From Parvibaculum sp. (GTDB lineage: Bacteria > Pseudomonadota > Alphaproteobacteria > Parvibaculales > Parvibaculaceae), in assembly GCA_030649335.1 (NCBI GenBank), contig JAUSLL010000029.1, positions 1-45,017 on the forward strand: 45,017 bases of DNA. The letters run 5' to 3'. Positions 33,557-41,621 of the stretch are shown here, one piece after another. The position numbers and the translations under genes were made by a program. The notes under the pieces are model-generated. The model was not told the DNA's origin. It saw only the letters and a program-made list of their open reading frames with translations, and did not search any database. Within the stretch, counting starts at the first letter, position 1. Each line of letters starts with the position of its first letter.

Positions 33557-35428
33557 TTATTTCGCGGCCGCGACAACAACGTCATTGCCGGCAGGTTCAG
33601 CATAGAGCTTCAACACAAGATCCGCGCGACGGCCAAGCGCTACTGATTGGTTGATATAGCCTTTGTCAGTCAGTTCGCCCCCGTCCACCGATGGCGGTTC
33701 CGTCATCAGCAGCGCGCGTTCCACGCGTGTGCTGGAACCGGGGTTCGTCTTGTTATGCGCGCGCAACCCGTCGGCGAGCAGTCCCAGCAATTTCGGGTGC
33801 ACGACAATTTGTTCCGGTGTCAGGCTTTCATCGCCGACAATCTTGCGGCAGGCGGCGAAGTTCGGGAAACCGAGAAGACCGATATAGGAGCGGTCGAGGC
33901 CCGCGACGAGTGCGTCCTGCAACACATTGCCAACCGAGGCCAAAGCATCGACGCGAAGTTTGCCCGCACTGACCCATGTGCCTGTCGAAAGTTTGAAATC
34001 TTCCGCGACACGGCCATCGAAGACGAGGCCTTCGGCGGGATCATTGTCATCGACAAAACGCGCACCGTCGCCGAGGCAATAGAAACCTTCTTCGTCGTAA
34101 GCGTCGCGCGTCTTCTCGGGGTTCTTATAATAACCCGGTGTGATACACGCGCCGCGCACGCGCACTTCCATTTTCTGGCCGACAGGCGCGAGTTTGATTT
34201 CGACGCCCGGCAGCGGCAGGCCCAAGAGCCCCATGCGCTCGGTTTCCCAATGCACATTCATAATGGTCGGCGCTGTTTCGGTTGCGCCATAGCCTGACGA
34301 GAACACAATGCGTTCGCCGGTGAGGCGGATCGCGACCTGTTGCAGGCGTTCGTAAAGGTCCTGGCTCAGTGCCGCGCCGCCATAGGCGAGCGAGCGTATC
34401 TTGGAGAAGAAATTGACCGCCAGCGCATCGTCTTTTTCAAGCTCGTCCACGAGCATCGTATAGGCAGACGGGACGGTCGAATAAGCGGTCGGTGCGATTT
34501 CGCGCAGGTTTTGCACTGTCTCGGCGAAGGCACCGGGCACGGGGCGTCCACCGTCGATGTAAAGCGTGCCGCCAGCGACGGTGAGATTGCTCAGGATCGC
34601 ATTGCCACCGAAGCAATGGTTCCACGGCAGCCAATTCAACAGAACCGGCGGCTCTGTCACTTCGTCCGTCGAGGTCATGCTTTTGGGCATCACCGAATTC
34701 ACACACATCATGCGCGTCGTCATGATGACGGCCTTGGGCATGCCGGTGGAGCCGGAGGTGAAGAGATATTTTGCGACCTGATCGTGATTGAGGTTTTTAA
34801 AGCTTGTCTCAACGGTTTCAGTGGGCTTGGTCGCCAGAAGATCGGCATATGCCGTGCCGAGGGAGGCGTCGGCGGTCACGAGTTCGATGCCGTCGATATT
34901 GATCGCCGCCAACGCGCGCGTGAAGGGCGCGGCGTTTTGCATGAAGATCATTTTGGGTTCGATGAGACCGACGACATGTTTCAGCTTGTCGAAGTCCGTG
35001 CTCATTGTGCTGTAAGCAGGCGACACAGGCACGGCGGGCACGCCCGCGAGCAGTGCACCATAAGTCATCAGCGCATGTTCGATGGAATTGCCCGACAGAA
35101 TCATCAGCGGCGTTGACTGGTCGAAGCCGCGTGCGAGAAGCGCCTCGGCAATCGCGTTGATGCGCTTGTTGGCTTCGGCGTAAGTGAGCCGGTCCCATGC
35201 GCCGAGTACACCATCCTTGGAGGGACCGCGCATGGCAAGCCATGTGCGGTCCGGCGCTTCAGCCGCCCATTTGCGGAAGGGTGCCAACAGGCTGTCGGGA
35301 ACCGGCAGCAGCGGATTGAGATTGCGCATCACCACCGAACCATCGGCACGGCGTTCAATGTCAATTTTGCGTTCGAGATAGTTCGCTTTGCGGAAGGGCG
35401 GCTTTGAGGTTTCGATATCCATATCCAT
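33557..35428 (-). CDS. fcs: Feruloyl-CoA synthase (AMP-forming)
   Basis: The enzyme activates ferulate or related hydroxycinnamates to their CoA thioesters. At 623 residues from ATG 35428 (GGGAG upstream) it has the family length. The AMP-binding P-loop is FTSGSTGMPKAVI, the adenylate-binding block GYGATETAPTIM, and the hinge region GDGARFVDDNDPAEGLVFDGR. The N-terminal LERKIDIERRADGSVVMRN and PFRKWAAEAPDRTWLA are typical of Fcs. No feruloyl-CoA hydratase/lyase or vanillin dehydrogenase is nearby, so the next step is not encoded here. Another aryl or acyl acid is possible. It follows acuI by 22 bases. Confidence 0.85.
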   Translation of the reverse strand: MDMDIETSKPPFRKANYLERKIDIERRADGSVVMRNLNPLLPVPDSLLAPFRKWAAEAPDRTWLAMRGPSKDGVLGAWDRLTYAEANKRINAIAEALLARGFDQSTPLMILSGNSIEHALMTYGALLAGVPAVPVSPAYSTMSTDFDKLKHVVGLIEPKMIFMQNAAPFTRALAAINIDGIELVTADASLGTAYADLLATKPTETVETSFKNLNHDQVAKYLFTSGSTGMPKAVIMTTRMMCVNSVMPKSMTSTDEVTEPPVLLNWLPWNHCFGGNAILSNLTVAGGTLYIDGGRPVPGAFAETVQNLREIAPTAYSTVPSAYTMLVDELEKDDALAVNFFSKIRSLAYGGAALSQDLYERLQQVAIRLTGERIVFSSGYGATETAPTIMNVHWETERMGLLGLPLPGVEIKLAPVGQKMEVRVRGACITPGYYKNPEKTRDAYDEEGFYCLGDGARFVDDNDPAEGLVFDGRVAEDFKLSTGTWVSAGKLRVDALASVGNVLQDALVAGLDRSYIGLLGFPNFAACRKIVGDESLTPEQIVVHPKLLGLLADGLRAHNKTNPGSSTRVERALLMTEPPSVDGGELTDKGYINQSVALGRRADLVLKLYAEPAGNDVVVAAAK

Positions 35429-35450
35429 CACACTACTCCCTACCCTGCGC

Positions 35451-36443
35451 TCAAGCGTTCACATCAACGACGATGCGGCCACGCACTTTGCCCGCGAGAA
35501 TTTCGGCACCCAAGGCGGGCACGTCGGCGAGTTTCACGCGGGTCGTCATGGCGTCGAGCTTCTTGAGGTCGAGGTCTTGCGCGAGGCGCGACCAGGCCTG
35601 CACGCGTTTGGTCATGGGCGCGTTGACACTGTCGATGCCTGCGAGCGTGATGCCGCGCAGGATGAAGGGCGCGACCGAGCCCGGCAGGTCCATGCCTTGG
35701 GCCAGACCACAGGCCGTCACCGTGCCGCCGTAGCGCGTGCCCGCGATGGCGTTGACGAGCGTGTGGCTACCAACGGCATCGACAACACCGGCCCAACGTT
35801 CTTTGTTGAGCGGACGACCGGCGGCGGAAAGCTCGTTGCGGTCGATGATTTCGGAGGCGCCGAGGCCCTTGAGGTAATCGGCTTCGGAGGCGCGGCCCGT
35901 CGAAGCGATGACGCGGTAGCCGAGTTTCGACAGAAGCGCGATGGCGACCGAGCCGACGCCGCCTGCGGCACCCGTCACAAGGATGTCGCCTTTGTCCGGC
36001 GTCACGCCGCCGTGTTCAAGACCCAGCACGCAGAGCATGGCCGTGTAGCCCGCTGTGCCGATGGCCATGGCATGGGCGTTGGAAATACCGGCGGGGAGTT
36101 TCACCAGCCAGTCGCCTTTGACGCGCGCCTTCTGGGCGTAACCGCCGTTGTGGCCTTCGCCGACGCCGTAGCCGTTCAGCACAACGCGGTCGCCTGCTTT
36201 GAAGCCCGCGTTCGTCGAGCTTTCAACCGTGCCCGCAAAGTCGATGCCGGGGATGAGCGGGAATGAACGGATGATGGGGGCAGCACCTGTGAGCGCCAGC
36301 CCGTCCTTGTAATTGACGGTCGAATAATCGACAGCCACCGTCACGTCACCGTCCATCAGATCGGCAGTGGTGAGGTTCACAATTTCGGTGGTCTGACCGG
36401 TTTCGGCCTTGGACACGCGGATGGCGCGGAATGTGTCGGTCAT
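35451..36443 (-). CDS. Acrylyl-CoA reductase-type MDR oxidoreductase (AcuI/YhdH)
   Basis: The 330-residue protein (ATG 36443, AGGGAG upstream) is a zinc-free medium-chain dehydrogenase. It has the N-terminal GroES-like domain (DYSTVNYKDGLALTG ... FPLIPGIDFAGTV), the NADPH-binding VTGAAGGVGSVAIALLSKLGYRV and a downstream STGR that favours NADPH. AcuI/YhdH proteins reduce acryloyl-CoA to propionyl-CoA; some act on other enoyl-CoA esters. It heads the minus-strand cluster with fcs, lysE and the ThDP enzyme, so it may reduce a 2-enoyl-CoA made there. A start at 36497 is less likely. Confidence 0.88.
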   Translation of the reverse strand: MTDTFRAIRVSKAETGQTTEIVNLTTADLMDGDVTVAVDYSTVNYKDGLALTGAAPIIRSFPLIPGIDFAGTVESSTNAGFKAGDRVVLNGYGVGEGHNGGYAQKARVKGDWLVKLPAGISNAHAMAIGTAGYTAMLCVLGLEHGGVTPDKGDILVTGAAGGVGSVAIALLSKLGYRVIASTGRASEADYLKGLGASEIIDRNELSAAGRPLNKERWAGVVDAVGSHTLVNAIAGTRYGGTVTACGLAQGMDLPGSVAPFILRGITLAGIDSVNAPMTKRVQAWSRLAQDLDLKKLDAMTTRVKLADVPALGAEILAGKVRGRIVVDVNA

Positions 36444-36730
36444 TTTTGGCTCCCTGCGGGCATTTAGCCCCGATTTTCTGAATGTCGCTGGGCACAAACG
36501 AGCCTAAATCCGCCGTGGGGTCAAGACTGGGGCGACAGGCAGCAGCACTCATGGGTCCTGAGTGCCAGAATTCATGTCACACCGTTGAAAAATATAACAT
36601 TCGTGCTGCCGTATTTATCGACGGGGTAAGACCTTGCTGGCTAGGATTCCCGTGTCGGCGCGATGGGCCGAAATCGAGTCGCCGACCGGCTCAGGCGCGC
36701 CTTCTGTATGGATTGCAGCAGGAGTGAGCC

Positions 36731-37006
36731 ATGTTGAATGAGCCCCGCGAGTTTCAGCGCATGTTGGACGGCTACAGGTTGGTGACGGCGGAAATCCTCT
36801 ACCGCATGCCGGACCATCCGGCCTTTTTGCAGACCTATGTCTGGCAGGATTACGACCTCGCGCCGCGCTATCCCACGCTCTCTAAATTTCTCGCCTTCTG
36901 GGAAGCAAATCTCGAAGGCCCGCTGCACTCGGTGAGGGTGGCGACGAAGAAGCTGATTACGCCGGCAGATGTTCCGTATGCGGCGTATATGGGGATGTTG
37001 CATTAG
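36731..37006 (+). CDS. Usg-like family protein
   Basis: The 91-residue protein begins MLNEPREFQRMLDGYRLVTAEILYRMPDHPAFLQTYVWQDYDLAPRYPTLSKFLAFWEANLEGPLHSV, a pattern I recognise as the Usg-like family common in alphaproteobacteria. It was once suggested to be linked to phosphoribosylanthranilate isomerase; the function is not established. GCAGGAG precedes the ATG. It lies alone on the plus strand, divergent from acuI with a 287-base gap, and ends 10 bases before the convergent dihydroorotase gene. Confidence 0.85.
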   Translation: MLNEPREFQRMLDGYRLVTAEILYRMPDHPAFLQTYVWQDYDLAPRYPTLSKFLAFWEANLEGPLHSVRVATKKLITPADVPYAAYMGMLH

Positions 37007-37016
37007 GCCAGGGTCG

Positions 37017-38354
37017 TCAGACCTTCGGCATGGCCTCAATAAACCGCATCGCCTGCCCTTGCGCCGCGCCTGTGATCTCATCTTCCCACATCACGCGGCG
37101 ACCGCGGATGATCGTGCCCACCGGCCAGCCGGTCACATCCATGCCGTCAAAAGGCGTCCATGCGGATTTGGTGGCGATCCAGTCGTTGCGGATCGTGCGT
37201 TTGGCTTTCATGTCGACAATCGTGAAATCCGCGTCATAACCGACCGCGATGCGGCCCTTGTTGGCGATGCCGAAAATGCGCAAGGGGCTGGCGGAGGTCA
37301 GATCCACGAAACGCTGGAGCGACAAGCGACCCGCGTTCACATGGTCGAGCATGACCGGCACCAATGTCTGCACGCCCGGCATGCCGGACGGTGAATTGGG
37401 ATAGGGCTTGTCTTTTTCCTCGCGCGTATGCGGCGCGTGGTCTGACCCCAGCACGTCGATGACGCCGGAGGCGACACCGGCCCAGATGCCTGCACGGTGC
37501 TGCGCGTCACGGATCGGCGGGTTCATCTGTGCGTAGGTGCCGAGGCGTTCGTAGCAATCAGGTGCGGCAAGCGTCAGGTGCTGCGGTGTCGTTTCAGCAG
37601 TAGCGATATCCTTGGCGGCGGCGAGCAGCGGAATTTCGTCCGCTGTCGTGATGTGCAGCACATGGATGCGCTTGCCCGCTTCACGCGCGAGCTTCAGCAG
37701 GCGCGTTGTGCATTGGACCGCCGATTGCGCATCGCGCCACACGGGATGCGTTTCTGGCTTGCCTGCCAGCGCTTCACCTTTGCGGGCGATCAAGCGGTCT
37801 TCGTCTTCCGAATGGAAGGCGGCGCGGCGATTGATGACTTTCAACAGGCGCGCCACGTCTTTGTCGGTCGCTACGAGAAGCGTGCCAGTGGACGAACCCA
37901 TGAAAACCTTGATGCCGCAACAGCCGCGTGTGCGCTCAATCTCGGGCAGCAGATCGGTATTTTCCACCGTCGCACCGCCGTAGAAGGCGAAGTCGCATTG
38001 CATCCGGTTTTCGGCGCGGCGCACCTTGTCCAATATGGCGTCGGGTGTGGTCGTCGCGGGCGATGTGTTGGGCATTTCAAAAACCGCCGTGACGCCGCCG
38101 AGCACTGCTGCGCGACCGCCGGTTTCTAGGTCTTCCTTGTGCTCGTTGCCGGGTTCGCGCAGATGCACCTGACTGTCGATGACGCCGGGCAGCACATGCA
38201 AGCCCTTGGCGTCGATCACCTCGCCCGCGCTCGCCTTGCTGAGATCGCCGATGGCGGCTATGCGCCCGCCGTTGACGCCGACGTCGGTCACGCCGATACC
38301 GTCCTGATTGACGACGGTGCCGCCCTTTACAATGAGATCAAAGGTCATGCTCAT
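37017..38354 (-). CDS. pyrC: Dihydroorotase (class I type) with QxH instead of HxH
   Basis: Dihydroorotase closes carbamoyl-aspartate to dihydroorotate in pyrimidine synthesis. The 445-residue protein belongs to the amidohydrolase superfamily. The usual HxH after strand 1 reads Q62-V-H64 (IDSQVHLREPG). Other likely ligands are K149 in GIKVFMG, H181, H234 and D305 in GSDHAPH. The Gln appears, as I recall, in many alphaproteobacterial members and may mark a subgroup with altered metal binding. It could be a non-catalytic partner or an allantoinase-like enzyme. The start overlaps the end of the upstream glycosyltransferase gene by 4 bases. Confidence 0.88.
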   Translation of the reverse strand: MSMTFDLIVKGGTVVNQDGIGVTDVGVNGGRIAAIGDLSKASAGEVIDAKGLHVLPGVIDSQVHLREPGNEHKEDLETGGRAAVLGGVTAVFEMPNTSPATTTPDAILDKVRRAENRMQCDFAFYGGATVENTDLLPEIERTRGCCGIKVFMGSSTGTLLVATDKDVARLLKVINRRAAFHSEDEDRLIARKGEALAGKPETHPVWRDAQSAVQCTTRLLKLAREAGKRIHVLHITTADEIPLLAAAKDIATAETTPQHLTLAAPDCYERLGTYAQMNPPIRDAQHRAGIWAGVASGVIDVLGSDHAPHTREEKDKPYPNSPSGMPGVQTLVPVMLDHVNAGRLSLQRFVDLTSASPLRIFGIANKGRIAVGYDADFTIVDMKAKRTIRNDWIATKSAWTPFDGMDVTGWPVGTIIRGRRVMWEDEITGAAQGQAMRFIEAMPKV

Positions 38355-39328
38355 GCGGGCACCTTTTCAGTTCGGGGAGTGTTCTCAGTTTCGGAGCGCG
38401 CGAGAAGCGCGACGGCAGCGTCATAGACCATATCGACGGTAAGGTCCTGCATGGCGTTCTCGCCGTGCCAGTCCGTGCCGAGGTCCTCAAGAATTTCCTC
38501 ACGCGACTTGGGTCCGCGCACCTGTGCGGTATTTGTGCCCCAAGGATCGTAGCGCCCGTCGGGCGTCGGGCCGAAGAGCCCGAGCGTTGGTGCGCCGGAA
38601 GCAGCCGAGAGATGCATCAAGCCACTGTCATTGCCGATGTAGAGCGCGACGCGCTCGAAGCAGGCGGCGACAAGATTAAGGTCTTCGCCGACCAGTTCGA
38701 TGCGATTGGCGTCCGGAATAATGTCAATGACGGGTCGCGCCAGTTCGCGCTCGCCCGGCGCCAGCGCAATCAGCACATCGGCACCTTCCAGCGGGCCGCC
38801 TTTGCCGATGAGGCGCGGCAGCAGTTCGGCGTGGCGCACAACAGGCCACATTTTGCGCGGCCATGCGGCGGACGGGCCGATGGCGACCACACGGCGGCCA
38901 TCGGGGATGAGTTCTTTGGCTCTGGCGCGCGCGGCCTCGCCCGGCCAGACGCGGGGCCAGGGGGCGGGGTCAAAGCCTGCGACCGAGGCATTGTGGATGA
39001 CGCGGTGCAGCGTGTGGTTGGAGCGCAGAACATGACGTTTGCGCGTCCAGAGGAAGAAGGCCGTTGCCGAGCCGCGCAGATCGACCACTGCCTCGAAGCG
39101 GTGAAACAGGGTCGCACCCAGCAATTTGCGCCAATGACCGGCCCAGGGCGCTTTGCGCAGCTCGATGATTTTCTCGACCCGCGGCGCGTGGCGGAACAGG
39201 GGTGCGGCCAGCGGCCCGCAGGCGACCCAGAATTTAGCCTCAGGGTAGCGCTCCATCAGGCCCGCCAGCAGGCCGGTGGACAGCACACCGTCACCAATCC
39301 GGTTTGAAGTTATGAAAAGAATACGCAT
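38351..39328 (-). CDS. Family 9 glycosyltransferase (heptosyltransferase-like)
   Basis: GT9 enzymes add heptose or related sugars to the lipopolysaccharide core at the cytoplasmic face of the inner membrane. The 325-residue protein (ATG 39328) has the N-terminal RILFITSNRIGDGVLSTGLLAGL and the diagnostic nucleotide-sugar block GNDSGLMHLSAASGAPTLGLFGPT. Length is normal. It overlaps the dihydroorotase gene by 4 bases (ATGA) and is divergent from ygfZ. The acceptor sugar cannot be inferred, and no other LPS gene is in the window. Confidence 0.9.
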   Translation of the reverse strand: MRILFITSNRIGDGVLSTGLLAGLMERYPEAKFWVACGPLAAPLFRHAPRVEKIIELRKAPWAGHWRKLLGATLFHRFEAVVDLRGSATAFFLWTRKRHVLRSNHTLHRVIHNASVAGFDPAPWPRVWPGEAARARAKELIPDGRRVVAIGPSAAWPRKMWPVVRHAELLPRLIGKGGPLEGADVLIALAPGERELARPVIDIIPDANRIELVGEDLNLVAACFERVALYIGNDSGLMHLSAASGAPTLGLFGPTPDGRYDPWGTNTAQVRGPKSREEILEDLGTDWHGENAMQDLTVDMVYDAAVALLARSETENTPRTEKVPA

Positions 39329-39543
39329 TGATGTGAAGCGAGACCTTGCGGCGATTGCGAAAAGGGTGCGGAGTATAGGAAGCAGGGCCGGACCTGCCAA
39401 GAAGCGCCATTTAATGGGTGGCGTCCCTGATGAGCGATGACTATGTCGGGTATGTGCGGCCTGAGGCTAAGTGTGACACAATAGGTATATGGGCCCACCT
39501 TAGGGTATTGGCCCCGAGATGTACGAGGATTGAAAGTCTGAGA

Positions 39544-40413
39544 ATGAGTCTGAAAGCGACGATCCTGCCCGAACGGGGGGTTGTGCGTGTCGGTGGACCC
39601 GAAGCGCGACCGTTTCTGCAAAATCTCATCACCAATAATATCGATCTGGTCGATGGCAAACAGGCCATCTATGCGGGGCTTTTGACCCCGCAGGGCAAAT
39701 TCCTGTTCGATTTTATCATCAGCGGCGATGCGGACGGCAAAAGCCTGTTGCTCGATTGCGATGGCACGCGGGTGGCTGATCTCGTCAAACGTCTGACATT
39801 TTACAAATTGCGCGCTGATGTGACCATTGAGGACGCGAGCGCCGGTCTGAAGGTGCTAGCCGTCTGGGGTGGCGACGCGCCTGCCGGTGCGCTGGCCGAT
39901 CCGCGGTTGGCCGCCATGGGTGCGCGGCTCATCGCAGCCGCACCCGTTGTGGCGGGCGCCGAGGCTGCAACCCCCGCTGATTATCACGCCCACCGGATTG
40001 CACTGGGTGTCGGCGATGCGGCGCGCGACTTCGAGCCGGACCGCAGCTTTCCGCTGGAGGTCAATTTCGAGGAAATGAACGGCGTTGATTTTCAGAAAGG
40101 CTGCTTCATCGGTCAGGAAGTGACCTCGCGCACCAAGCGGCGCGGCAGCGTGCGCAAACGGCTAGTGCCCTGCGATGTGGTCGGCGAAAGCCCTAAGCCT
40201 CATGACCCTATCCGTCTTGTGGGTCGCGAGGTCGGCACGGTTTTCTCGGTGGATGCGGCCGGAGAGCGCGTGCTTGCCCTGCTGCGGCTTGATCTCCTCA
40301 ATGGTGCACCGCTCGAAATCGGTGACACGACGCTGACGCCGCACAAACCCGCCTGGGCGCATTTTGAGATGCAGGGCGCGGAAGACGATTCCGAGGACGA
40401 AGAAGAAGCCTAA
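39544..40413 (+). CDS. ygfZ: YgfZ-family folate-binding protein, iron-sulfur related
   Basis: YgfZ uses tetrahydrofolate to support assembly or repair of certain iron-sulfur enzymes. From ATG 39544 the protein has 289 residues, a GcvT-like N-terminal fold, and the hallmark KGCFIGQE motif near 185-192 with the functional cysteine. The C-terminus is acidic (EDDSEDEEEA). A start at 39418 would add 42 residues and cross the promoter region. It is divergent from the glycosyltransferase gene and is followed by a long inverted repeat. Confidence 0.92.
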   Translation: MSLKATILPERGVVRVGGPEARPFLQNLITNNIDLVDGKQAIYAGLLTPQGKFLFDFIISGDADGKSLLLDCDGTRVADLVKRLTFYKLRADVTIEDASAGLKVLAVWGGDAPAGALADPRLAAMGARLIAAAPVVAGAEAATPADYHAHRIALGVGDAARDFEPDRSFPLEVNFEEMNGVDFQKGCFIGQEVTSRTKRRGSVRKRLVPCDVVGESPKPHDPIRLVGREVGTVFSVDAAGERVLALLRLDLLNGAPLEIGDTTLTPHKPAWAHFEMQGAEDDSEDEEEA

Positions 40414-40486
40414 CCGCTTCTCCCGTAAGGCTTGCGTGGGGGGCATCACAAGACTTTATCGGGGGAACGACGACGGGAGAAGCGGT
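40413..40486. repeat. Perfect 14-bp inverted repeat with a 46-base loop
   Basis: ACCGCTTCTCCCGT (40413-40426) and ACGGGAGAAGCGGT (40473-40486) are exact reverse complements. The left arm starts at the last base of the ygfZ stop codon. The loop contains a smaller CTTG/CAAG stem and runs of G. No T-run follows on either strand, so it is not a standard terminator. It lies between the convergent ygfZ and MXKDX genes. Confidence 0.7.
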
Positions 40487-40518
40487 GGCAACCTGAGCGA
40501 CGGACGCCCGGGTGATCC

Positions 40519-40854
40519 TTAGTGCTTCATGTTATTTTTTGACATGCTGTTGTGAGCCATACCGTCGGACGACATTTCGTCTTTCGCCATATCATCCTTT
40601 GCCATGCTGTCTTTGGCCATGTCTTCTTTGGCCATGTCTTCTTTGGCCATGTCTTCTTTGGCCATGTCTTCTTTGGCCATGTCATTCTTCGTCATGCCAT
40701 CATGGCTCATGGCGTCGCTCGACATGCCTTCATGTGCCATATCGTCTTTAGCCATGTCTTCCATGGCGGCAGCGGCACCTGCACCACCAATGACGAAAGC
40801 GAGTGACAGCCAGGCGGCGGCAACGGCGGTTGTGAACTTAATGCGAGCGGTCAT
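40519..40854 (-). CDS. Pentapeptide MXKDX repeat protein, Met-rich, exported
   Basis: The 111-residue protein (ATG 40854) has a signal peptide (hydrophobic VAAAWLSLAFVIGGAGAAAA). The mature part is almost wholly built of five-residue units starting with Met: MAKDD, MAHEG, MSSDA, MSHDG, MTKND, four exact MAKED, then MAKDS, MAKDD, MAKDE, MSSDG, MAHNS and MSKNN. This is the TIGR02953-type MXKDX repeat. There is no cysteine. Regular Met with His, Asp and Glu could bind soft or divalent metals in the periplasm, but that is inference. It lies just downstream of nrsF, with a SigF-type promoter of its own. Function unknown. Confidence 0.85.
   Translation of the reverse strand: MTARIKFTTAVAAAWLSLAFVIGGAGAAAAMEDMAKDDMAHEGMSSDAMSHDGMTKNDMAKEDMAKEDMAKEDMAKEDMAKDSMAKDDMAKDEMSSDGMAHNSMSKNNMKH
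40606..40695 (-). repeat. 15-bp tandem repeat inside the MXKDX gene
   Basis: Four exact 15-bp units (GTCTTCTTTGGCCAT on the plus strand) occupy 40621-40680, with near copies on both sides (40606-40620 and 40681-40695). Each unit encodes MAKED in the minus-strand frame. The array keeps the reading frame if copies are gained or lost. Confidence 0.95.
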
Positions 40855-40907
40855 GCGGGTTTCCCTCAATATGTTGCAGCAGGCGCATTCGGCCGCTGTA
40901 TGAGGGT

Positions 40908-40933
40908 TACGACGCGGGAGGCAAGCGCGTTAC
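40908..40933 (-). promoter_or_regulatory. Predicted SigF-type promoter of the MXKDX gene
   Basis: On the minus strand GTAACG (40928-40933) is followed after exactly 16 bases by CGTA (40908-40911). The same pattern precedes sigF. It resembles the Caulobacter SigF motif GTAACC-N16-CGAA as I recall it. Transcription would start near 40901, giving a leader of about 47 bases. The -35 box lies 13 bases past the nrsF stop. Confidence 0.6.
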
Positions 40934-40946
40934 AGATTGCCAGAAG

Positions 40947-41621
40947 TTATTTTCCCGCATTCAGTAAACGGCCACCGAGGTAACGGTTGGCGCCGATGAC
41001 AATGGCGATGGCGAGCGCGTGGACCAGCACATCCGTCGATGTTGCATCAAAGGGATGGAACAGATTAAGCATCGAGGCCGCCGTCGCCGCAATGGCGAGC
41101 CCTGCGATCGCGCTGGTGCGCGCGGGATAGAGCGTGAAAGCGCGGCGCATCGCGAAGATCATCACCACTGACATGGGCAGCGACAGACCGAGAATAAAAA
41201 AGAGGCAATGCGGCGCTTCCGCAATGCCCGCGAAATGGCTCTCGGGCTGCAGAATATAACGCAGGCAGCCCATGCCACTCGCACCGAGCCAGAGGGTGGC
41301 AGCAGGCAGCGGCAGCAGCGCCCAATGCGGCGAGCGATCGGGCATCGACAGCTGAAAGACCGCAATTGCGCCCAGAATGCCGGTGAGCACGGAGCCTGTT
41401 ATGGCGAGCCACATGTCGGGCACAGAAGCGATATGAAGCGCCATCGCGGGCAAATCGGACACGGATGCTATGGCAATGGCGGCAGCAGCGACGCCGGCAA
41501 ACCAGAGCACGCTGCGCACAGCGGGCGACCAGACGCGGCGCACGGGTGCGAGATCGGCACTCAGCGCGTTGATGAAATCGTCGTGGACGGGGTGGCCGGT
41601 CATTTTCGTGTCATCACTCAT
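40947..41621 (-). CDS. nrsF: NrsF (DUF1109) family anti-sigma factor
   Basis: NrsF proteins hold a SigF-type ECF factor at the inner membrane until a stress signal frees it. The 224-residue protein has a cytoplasmic N-terminus of ~37 residues and six predicted membrane segments (about 38-55, 69-92, 99-118, 137-156, 166-185 and 196-214), the DUF1109 layout. It has two cysteines only, C119 and C139, near the periplasmic or membrane boundary; in Caulobacter two cysteines of NrsF are tied to sensing. It overlaps the sigma factor gene by 4 bases (ATGA), so the two are made together. Confidence 0.9.
   Translation of the reverse strand: MSDDTKMTGHPVHDDFINALSADLAPVRRVWSPAVRSVLWFAGVAAAAIAIASVSDLPAMALHIASVPDMWLAITGSVLTGILGAIAVFQLSMPDRSPHWALLPLPAATLWLGASGMGCLRYILQPESHFAGIAEAPHCLFFILGLSLPMSVVMIFAMRRAFTLYPARTSAIAGLAIAATAASMLNLFHPFDATSTDVLVHALAIAIVIGANRYLGGRLLNAGK

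Noticed and set aside
35388..36266. 292-codon plus-strand open frame
   Set aside because: It is antisense to acuI and the start of fcs, both with clear motifs.
40606..40695. Possible CRISPR array
   Set aside because: The units are directly adjacent with no spacers and encode a repeated pentapeptide.
40552..40806. Plus-strand repeat frame rich in FFGHV units
   Set aside because: It is the reverse strand of the MXKDX gene; the repeat comes from the 15-bp minisatellite. The minus-strand reading has a signal peptide, promoter and known family.
40894..40910. GTAACC with CGAA 13 bases later upstream of the MXKDX gene
   Set aside because: The elements match SigF-like boxes but the spacing is 13 instead of 16; the overlapping GTAACG-N16-CGTA element fits better and recurs ahead of sigF.
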